From Planctomycetales bacterium (GTDB lineage Bacteria; Planctomycetota; Planctomycetia; Pirellulales; Thermoguttaceae), in NCBI GenBank assembly GCA_007119795.1, contig SKOZ01000091.1:1-36861 (forward strand): a DNA stretch of 36,861 bases. The letters are read 5' to 3'. Shown here one piece after another: positions 1-7,446 of this stretch; position 1 is the stretch's first letter, and the number at the start of each line of letters is the position of its first letter. Both the position numbers and the translations under genes were made by a program. The notes under the pieces are model-generated. The model saw only the letters and a program-made list of their open reading frames with translations, ran no database searches and was not told the DNA's origin.

Positions 1-2
1 CG

Positions 3-1184
3 CTCGAGGAGGCGCCGGTGGAAGAAGCACCGATAGATGAGACGCCCGTCGAGGAAGTCCCTGCCGAAGAGGCTCCTGTCGACGAGGCGCCGGCTGACGA
101 AGCACCGGCGGAGGAAGAAGCGGTCGCGGAGGAAGAGATCGACTATGTCGCCGCCCCGGCCGTCGAGTGGATGCCCGAGCCCTACCCGGTGGAAAACGCC
201 GAAGCGGCGGACGAAGCGTCCATGCAGCCATACACCGAGGTGATTCCCGGAACGGACGTCACCTTCGAGATGGTCCCCATTCCCGGCGGCACGTTCCTTA
301 TGGGCAGCCCCGAAGACGAGCCGAACCGCAACGAGGATGAAGGGCCCCAGTTCGAGGTCCAGCTCGAGCCCTTCTGGATGGGTCGCTTCGAGGTGACCTG
401 GGACGAGTACGAGTTGTGGTCGATGGAGATGGATCGTCTCCGCCGCCAGCACGCGGGCACGGAGCCCAGCGAGCGCGACCTCGTCGCCGACGCCTTGAGC
501 CGCCCCACCCGACCCTACACCGACATGACCTATGGGATGGGCAAGGCCAACCGGCCCGCCGGCTACATGACGCAGCTCGCGGCCCAGATGTATTGCAAGT
601 GGCTCACGGCCAAGACGGGGCGCTATTACCGGATCCCGACGGAGGCGGAGTGGGAGTATGCGGCCCGGGCGGGGACGACAACGGCATACTTCTTCGGCGA
701 TGACCCCGACGATCTCGACGACTATGCCTGGTACTTCGAGAACGCCGATGCCCGCTACCAGCCGGTCGGGCAGAAAAAGCCCAACCCCTGGGGGCTGCAC
801 GACGTTTACGGCAACATGATGGAGTGGGTCCTGGACGGCTACTCCGAGGGCATCTACGCCGAGTGGGCGGCCGAGGACCAGCCCGTGGCCAGCCCCTTCA
901 ACCCGCCCACGGCGTATTGGGGCCGCATCGTCCGCGGCGGCCACTTCGACGACGACCCGGAGAATCTCCGCAGTGCCGCCCGCCGCTATTCGGAGCGGCA
1001 CTGGAAGGCACAGGACCCGCAGCTCCCCCAAAGCATCTGGTACGTGACGGAACAATATGAGTCGGCCGTCGGCTTCCGCGTGCTCCGCCCCCTCCGCGTG
1101 CCCACGCCGGAAGAGGCGCTCCGCTATGAGCCCGACGCCGAGACGATCCGCGAGTACGAGCGGCTCCAGGCCGGCAAGATGTAG
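3..1184 (+). CDS. SUMF1/FGE-fold domain protein, 5' partial
   Basis: The frame is open to the left edge, so the gene starts outside the window; a GTG at 18 is only an internal candidate. The visible part opens with about 35 residues of Glu/Ala/Pro/Val repeat (units like EEAPVDEAPADEAPAEE), probably a disordered linker. A SUMF1 (formylglycine-generating enzyme-like) domain follows, from about residue 78 counted from that GTG. Its hallmarks are PGGTFLMGSPEDE, WMGRFEVTWDEYE, RIPTEAEWEYAARAG, YGNMMEWVLDGY, RIVRGGHF and GFRVLRPLR. True FGE uses a Cys pair in the segment after the RGG motif. Here that segment (GGHFDDDPENLRSAARRY) has no Cys, so sulfatase activation is unlikely. In planctomycetes such domains are common in proteins of unknown role. 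The fold is secure; the function is not known. Confidence 0.85.
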   Translation, partial: LEEAPVEEAPIDETPVEEVPAEEAPVDEAPADEAPAEEEAVAEEEIDYVAAPAVEWMPEPYPVENAEAADEASMQPYTEVIPGTDVTFEMVPIPGGTFLMGSPEDEPNRNEDEGPQFEVQLEPFWMGRFEVTWDEYELWSMEMDRLRRQHAGTEPSERDLVADALSRPTRPYTDMTYGMGKANRPAGYMTQLAAQMYCKWLTAKTGRYYRIPTEAEWEYAARAGTTTAYFFGDDPDDLDDYAWYFENADARYQPVGQKKPNPWGLHDVYGNMMEWVLDGYSEGIYAEWAAEDQPVASPFNPPTAYWGRIVRGGHFDDDPENLRSAARRYSERHWKAQDPQLPQSIWYVTEQYESAVGFRVLRPLRVPTPEEALRYEPDAETIREYERLQAGKM

Positions 1185-1346
1185 ACCGCGGCGGGGCGAG
1201 CGCGCTGGCCATGGGGGCCATGGGAAGGTATGCTTGGGGGATCGGCGCGGGGGGCGCGTCGAAAGCCGGCATGTGGTAAGCCATATCTTCGGCAGGCTCC
1301 TGGCGGACAACGCATCCGTTTCAAACTTCAATAGGAGTTCGACAGC

Positions 1347-2651
1347 ATGAGCGAATCGAAAAAGACCTCTCGGCGCAGCTTCCTGGCCCGCTCGTCGGCG
1401 GCTGCCGCCGGAGCGGCACTGGCCGGCAACCTGAGCATTGCCCGCACCGCCCACGCGGCCGGCAGCGACACGCTCCGCGCCGTGATCATCGGCTGCGGCG
1501 GCCGTGGCGGCGGCGCGGGCACCGACTGGCTGGACGCCGACAAGCGGTGCCGCATCGTGGCCACCGCCGACGCCTTCACGGCCAGGGCCCAGAACGTGGC
1601 CAACATGCTCAAGGAGCGCTACCCGGACCAGGTCGACATCGGCGACCGCATCTTCGGCGATCTCGATTGTCACGAAAAGGCGATCGCCGTCGACTGCGAC
1701 GTCGTCCTCAACGCCTCGCCCCCGGGATTCCGCCCCTTGCAGTACGAAATGGCCATCGAGGCCGGCAAGCACGTCTTCATGGAGAAGCCGGTCTGCGTCG
1801 ACGCCCCGGGATACCGCAAGGTCCAGGCCGCGAATCGGCTCGCCGACGAGAAGGGCCTCAAGGTCGTCGTCGGCCTCCAGCGGCGCCACGACCCCCGCTA
1901 CGCCGAGACGGTCCAGCGCATCCAGGAAGGCGCCCTGGGCGACGTGATGTACACCCGCGTCTACTGGAACGGCGGTGGCGTGTGGACGCGGCAGCGGCAG
2001 CCCGACCAGACGGAGATGGAATACCAGGTGAACAACTGGTATTACTTCGTGTGGCTCTCCGGCGATCACATTGCCGAGCAGCACGTCCACAACTTGGACA
2101 TCGGCAACTGGGTGATGGGCGACCGGCACCCCGTCCGCGCCAACGGCATGGGCGGCCGCCAGGTTCGTAAGGGCCCCGACCACGGGACGATCTACGACCA
2201 CCACTTCATCGAGTTCACCTACGACGACGGCACGAAGATGTTCAGCCAGTGCCGCCACATCCCCAACACCTGGAGCAACGTCTCCGAGCACGCCCAGGGG
2301 ACCGTGGGTCACTCGAACTGCAACGGCCGCATCGAAGGCGAGAACGCCTGGCGCTACGACGGCCCCGGCGTCAATCCCATGAAGCAGGAGCACGTCAACC
2401 TCGTCAACGCCATCGTCAACGACGAGCCGCTCAACGACGGCTATCACGGCGCGGTGGCCAGCTTCACGGCGGTCTTCGGCCGCATGGCCACCTACTCCGG
2501 CCAGGAGCTGGACTGGGACGAGGCCGTCGAGAAGGGCCCGGATGAAATGCCCGAGCGCCTCGCCTGGGACGCCGATCCCCCCGTGCTCCCGGACGAGGAC
2601 GGCGGCTTCGAGAGCAAGGTCCCGCAGCCGGGAATCTACCAGGCCTACTGA
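1347..2651 (+). CDS. Tat-exported Gfo/Idh/MocA family oxidoreductase
   Basis: This is a 434-residue NAD(P)-dependent oxidoreductase of the Gfo/Idh/MocA family, whose members usually act on sugars, inositols or their derivatives. The N-terminus is a Tat signal (SRRSFLARSSAAAAG, then a hydrophobic stretch and AHAAG), so the folded enzyme is probably exported. The Rossmann nucleotide site is VIIGCGGRGGG at about residues 48-58. The family EKP motif with its catalytic Lys is in VFMEKPVCVDAPG at about 147. The start is supported by AGGAG about 10 nt upstream. A strong terminator follows at 2705. The substrate cannot be told from sequence. The nearest neighbour upstream is the SUMF1-fold gene, 162 nt away, so co-transcription is possible but not shown. 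Confidence 0.9.
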   Translation: MSESKKTSRRSFLARSSAAAAGAALAGNLSIARTAHAAGSDTLRAVIIGCGGRGGGAGTDWLDADKRCRIVATADAFTARAQNVANMLKERYPDQVDIGDRIFGDLDCHEKAIAVDCDVVLNASPPGFRPLQYEMAIEAGKHVFMEKPVCVDAPGYRKVQAANRLADEKGLKVVVGLQRRHDPRYAETVQRIQEGALGDVMYTRVYWNGGGVWTRQRQPDQTEMEYQVNNWYYFVWLSGDHIAEQHVHNLDIGNWVMGDRHPVRANGMGGRQVRKGPDHGTIYDHHFIEFTYDDGTKMFSQCRHIPNTWSNVSEHAQGTVGHSNCNGRIEGENAWRYDGPGVNPMKQEHVNLVNAIVNDEPLNDGYHGAVASFTAVFGRMATYSGQELDWDEAVEKGPDEMPERLAWDADPPVLPDEDGGFESKVPQPGIYQAY

Positions 2652-2704
2652 GAGGCCTGGTGACGCGCCCTCCCGCGGGCGCATCGCCCACGAGCAGCTT
2701 CCCC

Positions 2705-2747
2705 AGGAGCCGGCTGCCCCTCGCGGTAGCCGGCTCCTTGTTGTTTT
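2705..2747 (+). terminator. Rho-independent terminator after the Tat oxidoreductase
   Basis: A perfect 11-bp stem is seen: AGGAGCCGGCT at 2705-2715 pairs with AGCCGGCTCCT at 2728-2738 across a 12-nt loop. A T-rich run (TGTTGTTTT, 2739-2747) follows. It lies about 55 nt after the oxidoreductase stop and just before the SixA ribosome site, so it should separate the two transcripts. Confidence 0.85.
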
Positions 2748-2762
2748 CCCCGAGGAAGCCCC

Positions 2763-3257
2763 ATGCTGCTGTACATCATCCGCCACGCCTGGGCCGGCGA
2801 GTTCGGCGACCCGCGCTGGCCCAATGACGACGAGCGGCCCCTGACCGGTGAGGGGAGGGAACGCTTCGCCTGCATGGTCGAGACGCTCGCCAAGCGGGGC
2901 TTCGCGCCGCAGGCCATCGCCACCAGCCCCCTGCTCCGCTGCCGCCAGACGGCCGAGATCGCCGCACGGCACCTGAAACGCTCCCCGCCCGTGGAGTCGC
3001 TCGATGCCCTCCGCCCCTCCAGCGACCTCGCCGTCGCCCTGGAATGGGCCTGCCGGCAGGCGGGCACGTGCAGTGAAGTCGCTTGGGTGGGGCATTCCCC
3101 AGACGTGAACGAAATGGCGGCCGCACTCATCGGCGATCAGGGTGCCCTGGTGCGCTTCGCCAAGGGCGCCGTGGCCGCGGTGGCCTTCGACGGCCTCCCG
3201 GTTCCGACCCGCGGCGAGCTCAAGTGGCTGGTCACCGCAAAGGTTCTGGGGTGCTGA
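2763..3257 (+). CDS. sixA: SixA-like phosphohistidine phosphatase
   Basis: The 164-residue protein is a short histidine-phosphatase-fold enzyme of the SixA type, which removes phosphate from phosphohistidine on signalling or PTS proteins. The start is IIRHAWAGEF with catalytic His8 in the RHxxAG form typical of SixA. Arg59 lies in SPLLRCRQTAEI, and the second catalytic His is His111 in WVGHSPDVNE. Length matches SixA (about 160). A GAGGAA ribosome site lies 6 nt before the ATG. It comes right after the terminator at 2705, so it must have its own promoter or depend on readthrough. In E. coli SixA acts on the nitrogen-related PTS; a PTS relay lies 11 kb downstream here. That link is inference. 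Confidence 0.85.
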   Translation: MLLYIIRHAWAGEFGDPRWPNDDERPLTGEGRERFACMVETLAKRGFAPQAIATSPLLRCRQTAEIAARHLKRSPPVESLDALRPSSDLAVALEWACRQAGTCSEVAWVGHSPDVNEMAAALIGDQGALVRFAKGAVAAVAFDGLPVPTRGELKWLVTAKVLGC

Positions 3258-3283
3258 CCCCCACGACTTGGGCACTGCCTGCT

Positions 3284-3312
3284 TGCCCTCGCTGGCCGCG
3301 GCCCGTAGACTT
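3284..3312 (+). promoter_or_regulatory. Sigma70-type promoter for sufU
   Basis: TTGCCC (3284-3289) and TAGACT (3307-3312) are separated by exactly 17 nt. The expected start of transcription is near 3320, giving a leader of about 78 nt before sufU. The same hexamers recur at 11793 and on the minus strand at 27264, which strengthens the call. Confidence 0.6.
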
Positions 3313-3397
3313 CAGCGGCGGCTGTCGGGGTGCCCCAACGGCTTGGTGCCACCGGTGCAGGCACGCCCTCGTCCGAACCCGACCCCCCAAGGCGACG

Positions 3398-3790
3398 ATG
3401 CTATCCGAAGAAGAAGAAATCTACCAGGATCACATCCTCGACCATTACGAAGAACCCTACCATCGGGGCCGTTGCCCCGATGGCACCCACGCGCACGAAG
3501 ACGACAATCCCCTCTGCGGCGACCGCGTCCGCATCGAGTTGACCATCGACGAGACGGGGCGTCTGAGCTGCGCCTACTTCAGCGGCGAGGGCTGTTGCAT
3601 CAGCCAGGCCGCCGCCTCGATGCTCGTCGAGCGTTTCGACGGGCGCAGCGTCGAAGAGGTGAAGGCCTTCCGTGCCGAGGACATGCTGGAGATGTTCGGC
3701 GCCCGGCTTACCCCCAACCGCCAGAAGTGTTGCCTGCTTCCCTGGCGGGTGCTTCAGGCGGCAGTCTACTCGCCGGTCGCGCCTTCGTGA
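3398..3790 (+). CDS. sufU: SufU-type Fe-S cluster scaffold / sulfur acceptor
   Basis: The 130-residue protein belongs to the IscU/SufU family. Conserved ligands are Cys40 and Asp42 in NPLCGDRV, Cys66 in GEGCCISQAAASML, and Cys111 in QKCCLLPWRVL. SufU proteins accept sulfur from SufS through a Zn-bound Cys, and the partner sufS follows 195 nt downstream. The start at the ATG at 3398 fits the family N-terminus (EEIYQDHILDHYEEP); a longer upstream frame has no homology and overlaps sixA. An odd point is spacing. The 45 residues between the second and third Cys are like IscU (43) and shorter than classic Gram-positive SufU (about 61), yet the Lys-Cys-x-x-x-P-W end is SufU-like. Extra Cys residues sit beside Cys66 and Cys111. 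Confidence 0.88.
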   Translation: MLSEEEEIYQDHILDHYEEPYHRGRCPDGTHAHEDDNPLCGDRVRIELTIDETGRLSCAYFSGEGCCISQAAASMLVERFDGRSVEEVKAFRAEDMLEMFGARLTPNRQKCCLLPWRVLQAAVYSPVAPS

Positions 3791-3985
3791 CGCCGCAGGT
3801 GGAGGGCAAGTGGCGCCGCCAGGTGGATGAGCGAATGCCCGCAGGATTCTCCGTGGCGGGGTCAGGCGGGACCGAACGGCTGCCGGTTCGGCAACGTGTC
3901 CGTGGAGCAGGTTTCCGCTGGCGCGGCGCCCGCCATTCTGGGCTTGGGAACGAAGAGACGCTTACCCCTATTATATCGAGGATCG

Positions 3986-5248
3986 ATGACAACCACTTCG
4001 CCGGCATCCACAGGGCTCGATGCGCAGACCCTTCGCCGTGATTTCCCCATTCTCGCCGAGAGAGTTCACGGCGGCGCCCCTCTCGTCTATCTGGACAACG
4101 CCGCCACCTCGCAGCGGCCCCGCGCGGTCATCGACGCCATCGTCGACTGCTACGAACACCGCTACGCCAACGTCCACCGCGGCATCCACACCTTGGCCGA
4201 ACGCTGCGACCGCCTCTATGAGAATGCCCGGGAACGGGTCCGCTCCTTCCTCGGTGCATCCGCCCCCGAGGAGGTCGTCTTCACCTCGGGCACAACCGCC
4301 GCCATCAACCTGGTGGCCCGCAGCTACGGCGATGCCTTCCTCGAGGAAGGCGACGAAGTGCTCCTCACCGTCATGGAGCACCACTCGAACCTCGTCCCCT
4401 GGCACCAGCTCGCCGAACGCAAGGGGGTGGTCCTCCGCCACCTCCCCCTGACCGACGACGGCCTTCTCGAATGGGACGAGGTCGATCGGCTGATCACGGA
4501 ACGGACCCGCCTGGTCGCCGTAACCGCCGCATCCAACGTGCTGGGAACGATTACCCCCGTGGCCGAGATCGTCCGCCGCGCCCACGCGGCGGGCGCCGTG
4601 GTCCTCGTCGACGCTGCCCAAGCCGCCCCCCACATGGAAATGGACGTGGCGGCGTGGGACGTGGACTTCCTGGCCTTCAGCGGGCACAAGATGCTCGGGC
4701 CGTCGGGAATCGGGGTGCTCTACGGCAAACGGGCCCTGCTGGAGTCGATGCCGCCTTTCTTCGGCGGGGGGAGCATGATCCGCCGCGTAGCCCTCGATCG
4801 GTTCGAACCGGCTGACCTCCCGGCGAAGTACGAGGCGGGAACGCCTCCCATCGTGCCCGCCATCGGGCTTGCCGCGGCCATCGAGTACCTGGATAAAGTC
4901 GGCCTGGCGGCCATCCACCGCCACGAGCAGGCTCTCGTTCGGCAGGCCCACGAGGTCCTCTCTGCCGTTCCCGAGGTCCGTCTTCTCGGTCCCTCCCCGG
5001 ATCGCAAGGGTGGCATTGTCAGCTTCACGCTCGACCGTATCCATGCCCACGACGTGGCTCAGCTCCTGGACCGCGGCGGCGTAGCCGTCCGCGCCGGACA
5101 CCACTGCGCCCAGCCGCTGCACGAGCGTTTCGGCCTCTCTGCCTCGGTGCGGGCCAGCTTTTATCTGTACAACACCCCCGAGGACGTCGAGGCCCTGGGA
5201 AGGGGGCTCGACGAGGTGCTCCGCTTCTTCCGCCGGCGTCGGCGGTAG
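3986..5248 (+). CDS. sufS: SufS-type cysteine desulfurase
   Basis: The 420-residue PLP enzyme removes sulfur from cysteine as a persulfide and passes it to SufU. The family N-terminus is RRDFPILAERVHGGAPLVYL. PLP-binding Lys235 is in FSGHKMLGPSGIGVLYG, and the persulfide-forming Cys374 is in VRAGHHCAQPLHERFG. The length equals group II (SufS/CsdA) enzymes, and the Arg-anchoring and C-terminal YNTPEDVEAL motifs are present. The ATG at 3986 is chosen because homology begins just after it; it has GAGG only 4-5 nt upstream. An in-frame ATG at 3827 would add 53 residues that look non-coding. An AT-rich TATTATAT at 3969-3976 lies directly before the start and could be a -10 element, but its -35 is poor. 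Confidence 0.93.
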   Translation: MTTTSPASTGLDAQTLRRDFPILAERVHGGAPLVYLDNAATSQRPRAVIDAIVDCYEHRYANVHRGIHTLAERCDRLYENARERVRSFLGASAPEEVVFTSGTTAAINLVARSYGDAFLEEGDEVLLTVMEHHSNLVPWHQLAERKGVVLRHLPLTDDGLLEWDEVDRLITERTRLVAVTAASNVLGTITPVAEIVRRAHAAGAVVLVDAAQAAPHMEMDVAAWDVDFLAFSGHKMLGPSGIGVLYGKRALLESMPPFFGGGSMIRRVALDRFEPADLPAKYEAGTPPIVPAIGLAAAIEYLDKVGLAAIHRHEQALVRQAHEVLSAVPEVRLLGPSPDRKGGIVSFTLDRIHAHDVAQLLDRGGVAVRAGHHCAQPLHERFGLSASVRASFYLYNTPEDVEALGRGLDEVLRFFRRRRR

Positions 5249-5450
5249 TGCGGGGTGGCGCCCCCGCACGTGGGGCCGGAGGACTGCCGAGCGCGTCGCC
5301 CGAAGCCCCGCGGCGTCGCGACCGCCTTGCGGGCACGGGGGCCGGGCTTCGTTCAGAGGAGGAGCTTGTGGCGAGGGCGTGGCTCTGGTGGAATGCGCCC
5401 ACTCGCCTGGGCGGCCAGGCAGGTCGGACAACGCGGGAGGAGCTGTTTCG

Positions 5451-6560
5451 ATGATCGTGGGCGTGCCGCGGGAAGTCAAAGGAGACGAATACCGTGTCGG
5501 CCTTCTGCCCGTAGGCGTGGAAGAGCTGATCCACGCCGGGCACGGCGTGCTCATCGAGGCGGGAGCAGGGCTCGGATCCGGAGTGGCGGACCACGAATAC
5601 CTCCGCCACGGGGCGGAGATCGTCCCGGGACCCGAGCCGATCTATGGCGAAGCAGACTTGGTGGTGAAGGTCAAGGAGCCGCAATCGCCGGAACGCACTC
5701 AGCTCCGCCGCGGCCAGATCGTCTTCTGCTTCTTCCACTTCGCGGCCGACCGCCGCCTTACCGAAGAGGTGCTCGACACGGGCGCCATCGCCGTAGCCTA
5801 CGAAACCCTTCGCGACGACCAGGGGCGGCTGCCGCTGCTGACGCCGATGAGCGAAGTGGCCGGGCGGATGAGCGTCCAGGAAGGGGCCCGCTTTCTGGAG
5901 CGCCCCCAAATGGGGCGGGGCATTCTCCTGGGGGGCGTCCCCGGCGTCGCGCCCGCGGAGGCGGTGATCCTCGGCGGCGGCGTGGTGGGCTCGAACGCGG
6001 CGAAGATTGCCGCCGGGTTCGGGGCTCGCGTGAGTGTGTTGGACAACTCCCTGGAGCGACTCCGCTACCTCCACGACGTCATGCCCGCGAACGTCACCGT
6101 CCTTTTCAGCGACCGCCAGGTGATCCGCGAACAGCTCGGCCGAGCCGATCTCGTGATCGGCTCGGTGCTCATCGCGGGGGCGCGGGCGCCGCGTCTGATC
6201 CGCCGCGAGGACCTGAGGCGGATGAAACCCGGAAGCGTCATCATCGACGTGGCCATCGACCAGGGAGGTTGCCTGGAAACCAGCCGCCCCACCACCCACA
6301 GCGACCCGGTCTACCTCGTCGACGACGTCGTCCACTACGCCGTGACGAACATGCCGGGTGCCGTCGGCCGCACGAGCACCTTCGCCCTCTGCAACGCCAC
6401 GCTCCCCTGGGTGCTGCGGATCGCCGCCTCAGGAATCGACGCCGCCGCACGGCGCTTCCCCCCGCTGTCCTGGGCCGTCAATCTCTACGAGGGCGAAGTC
6501 ACCAGCCGACCCGTTGCCGAAACGTTCGCTTTGCCGTACAACTCTCGTTTCGAGAGGTAG
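5451..6560 (+). CDS. ald: Alanine dehydrogenase
   Basis: The 369-residue enzyme interconverts L-alanine and pyruvate plus ammonia using NAD. It begins MIVGVPREVKGDEYRVGL, as in the family. Lys75 in VVKVKEPQ and His96 in FCFFHFAADR are the substrate-site residues. The Rossmann motif is VILGGGVVGSNAAKIAAGFG at about residues 172-191. The segments IIDVAIDQGGCLETSRPT and TNMPGAVGRTSTFAL are diagnostic for Ald over transhydrogenase alpha. A strong GGGAGGAG site lies 8 nt before the ATG. A hairpin, CTCTCG-TTT-CGAGAG (6542-6556), overlaps the last codons and may slow or end transcription, though no T-run follows. A gene for an amino-acid transporter or regulator is not adjacent. Confidence 0.93.
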   Translation: MIVGVPREVKGDEYRVGLLPVGVEELIHAGHGVLIEAGAGLGSGVADHEYLRHGAEIVPGPEPIYGEADLVVKVKEPQSPERTQLRRGQIVFCFFHFAADRRLTEEVLDTGAIAVAYETLRDDQGRLPLLTPMSEVAGRMSVQEGARFLERPQMGRGILLGGVPGVAPAEAVILGGGVVGSNAAKIAAGFGARVSVLDNSLERLRYLHDVMPANVTVLFSDRQVIREQLGRADLVIGSVLIAGARAPRLIRREDLRRMKPGSVIIDVAIDQGGCLETSRPTTHSDPVYLVDDVVHYAVTNMPGAVGRTSTFALCNATLPWVLRIAASGIDAAARRFPPLSWAVNLYEGEVTSRPVAETFALPYNSRFER

Positions 6561-6737
6561 TGTGCGGCCTTTCCGGTTCCCCCGCGCCAGCCTCGGAGCG
6601 ATAAGCCCCCAGGGCGGAGTATCCGTGCGACTGGGAAGACCGGCCCCTCCGGCGAAGCCGAGCTCCGCGGGTTTCCCATCTGGGGCCGGAGCCGGCATGG
6701 CGGCAGCGCGTACCCGACCGGAGCCGCACCCTCTTTC

Positions 6738-7292
6738 ATGCCCTTTCTCAAACAACCGGAGCCAACTCCCGTGCAGAACTCGGACTTGCCCTTGGTGGGA
6801 ATCGTCATGGGGAGCGATAGCGACTGGCCGAAGATCGCCGCCGCCTCCGCGGTGCTGACTGAATTCGACGTCTCGCACGAGGTCCGCGTGATGAGTGCCC
6901 ACCGCACGCCGCGGTTGGTGGAGGAGTACGCCGCCTCGGCCGCAGCGCGAGGCCTTAAGGTCCTGCTGGCCGCCGCCGGAGGCGCCGCCCACCTGGCCGG
7001 CGTGGTCGCCGCCCACACCACCCTGCCGGTGATCGGCATCCCCGTCCCCACCGATCTTGCCGGCGGTCTCGATTCCCTTCTCTCCATGGTCCAGATGCCC
7101 GGCGACGTCCCCGTGGCCACCGTGGGTTGCGGCATGGGCGGCCCCCGGAATGCCGGTCTGCTCGCCATCCAGATCCTGGCGCTTTCCGACGGCGCCGTCC
7201 ACGAGCGGCTGGCGCAGTTCAAGCGCCAGCTGGTGGAAAAGGTCGTCGCCAAGGATGCCGCCCTGCAAAAGATGATTGCCGGCCAGAGCTGA
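6738..7292 (+). CDS. purE: N5-carboxyaminoimidazole ribonucleotide mutase
   Basis: The 184-residue class I PurE converts N5-CAIR to CAIR in purine synthesis. Motifs are GIVMGSDSDW at 21-30, the SAHRTP loop with His55, the glycine-rich AAAGGAAHLAGVVAAHT, and GCGMGGPRNAGLLA. The PurK partner is not in the window. The ATG at 6738 has a poor ribosome site, with GGAG about 14 nt away. A GTG at 6771 (VQNSDLPLVG) with GGAG about 10 nt upstream is a realistic alternative start that still precedes the first motif. The gene is followed by 154 nt and then malQ. Confidence 0.92.
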   Translation: MPFLKQPEPTPVQNSDLPLVGIVMGSDSDWPKIAAASAVLTEFDVSHEVRVMSAHRTPRLVEEYAASAAARGLKVLLAAAGGAAHLAGVVAAHTTLPVIGIPVPTDLAGGLDSLLSMVQMPGDVPVATVGCGMGGPRNAGLLAIQILALSDGAVHERLAQFKRQLVEKVVAKDAALQKMIAGQS

Positions 7293-7446
7293 GTGGCGAA
7301 TGATTTGCTTTTCGCCCATCCCGCAGGGTGGCCGTGCGTCTCCCGGCAGGCCGCCGACGGATCGGGGTAAGTGGACCGAATTTGTCACCCTCGCAACGGT
7401 GAGCCCACGTCGCCGAGGCGAAGCGGAAGCCGAAAGGATCGAGGAG

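Noticed and set aside
3944..3976. TTGGGA and TATTAT before sufS as a promoter
   Set aside because: The spacing is 19 nt and the -35 is weak, so it was kept only as a remark on sufS.
3971..5554. Long minus-strand frame opposite sufS
   Set aside because: It mirrors sufS codon for codon and has no motifs; sufS has both catalytic residues.
7276..7446. N-terminal extension of malQ to 7276
   Set aside because: It overlaps purE, shows no family match, and a better ribosome site precedes 7447.
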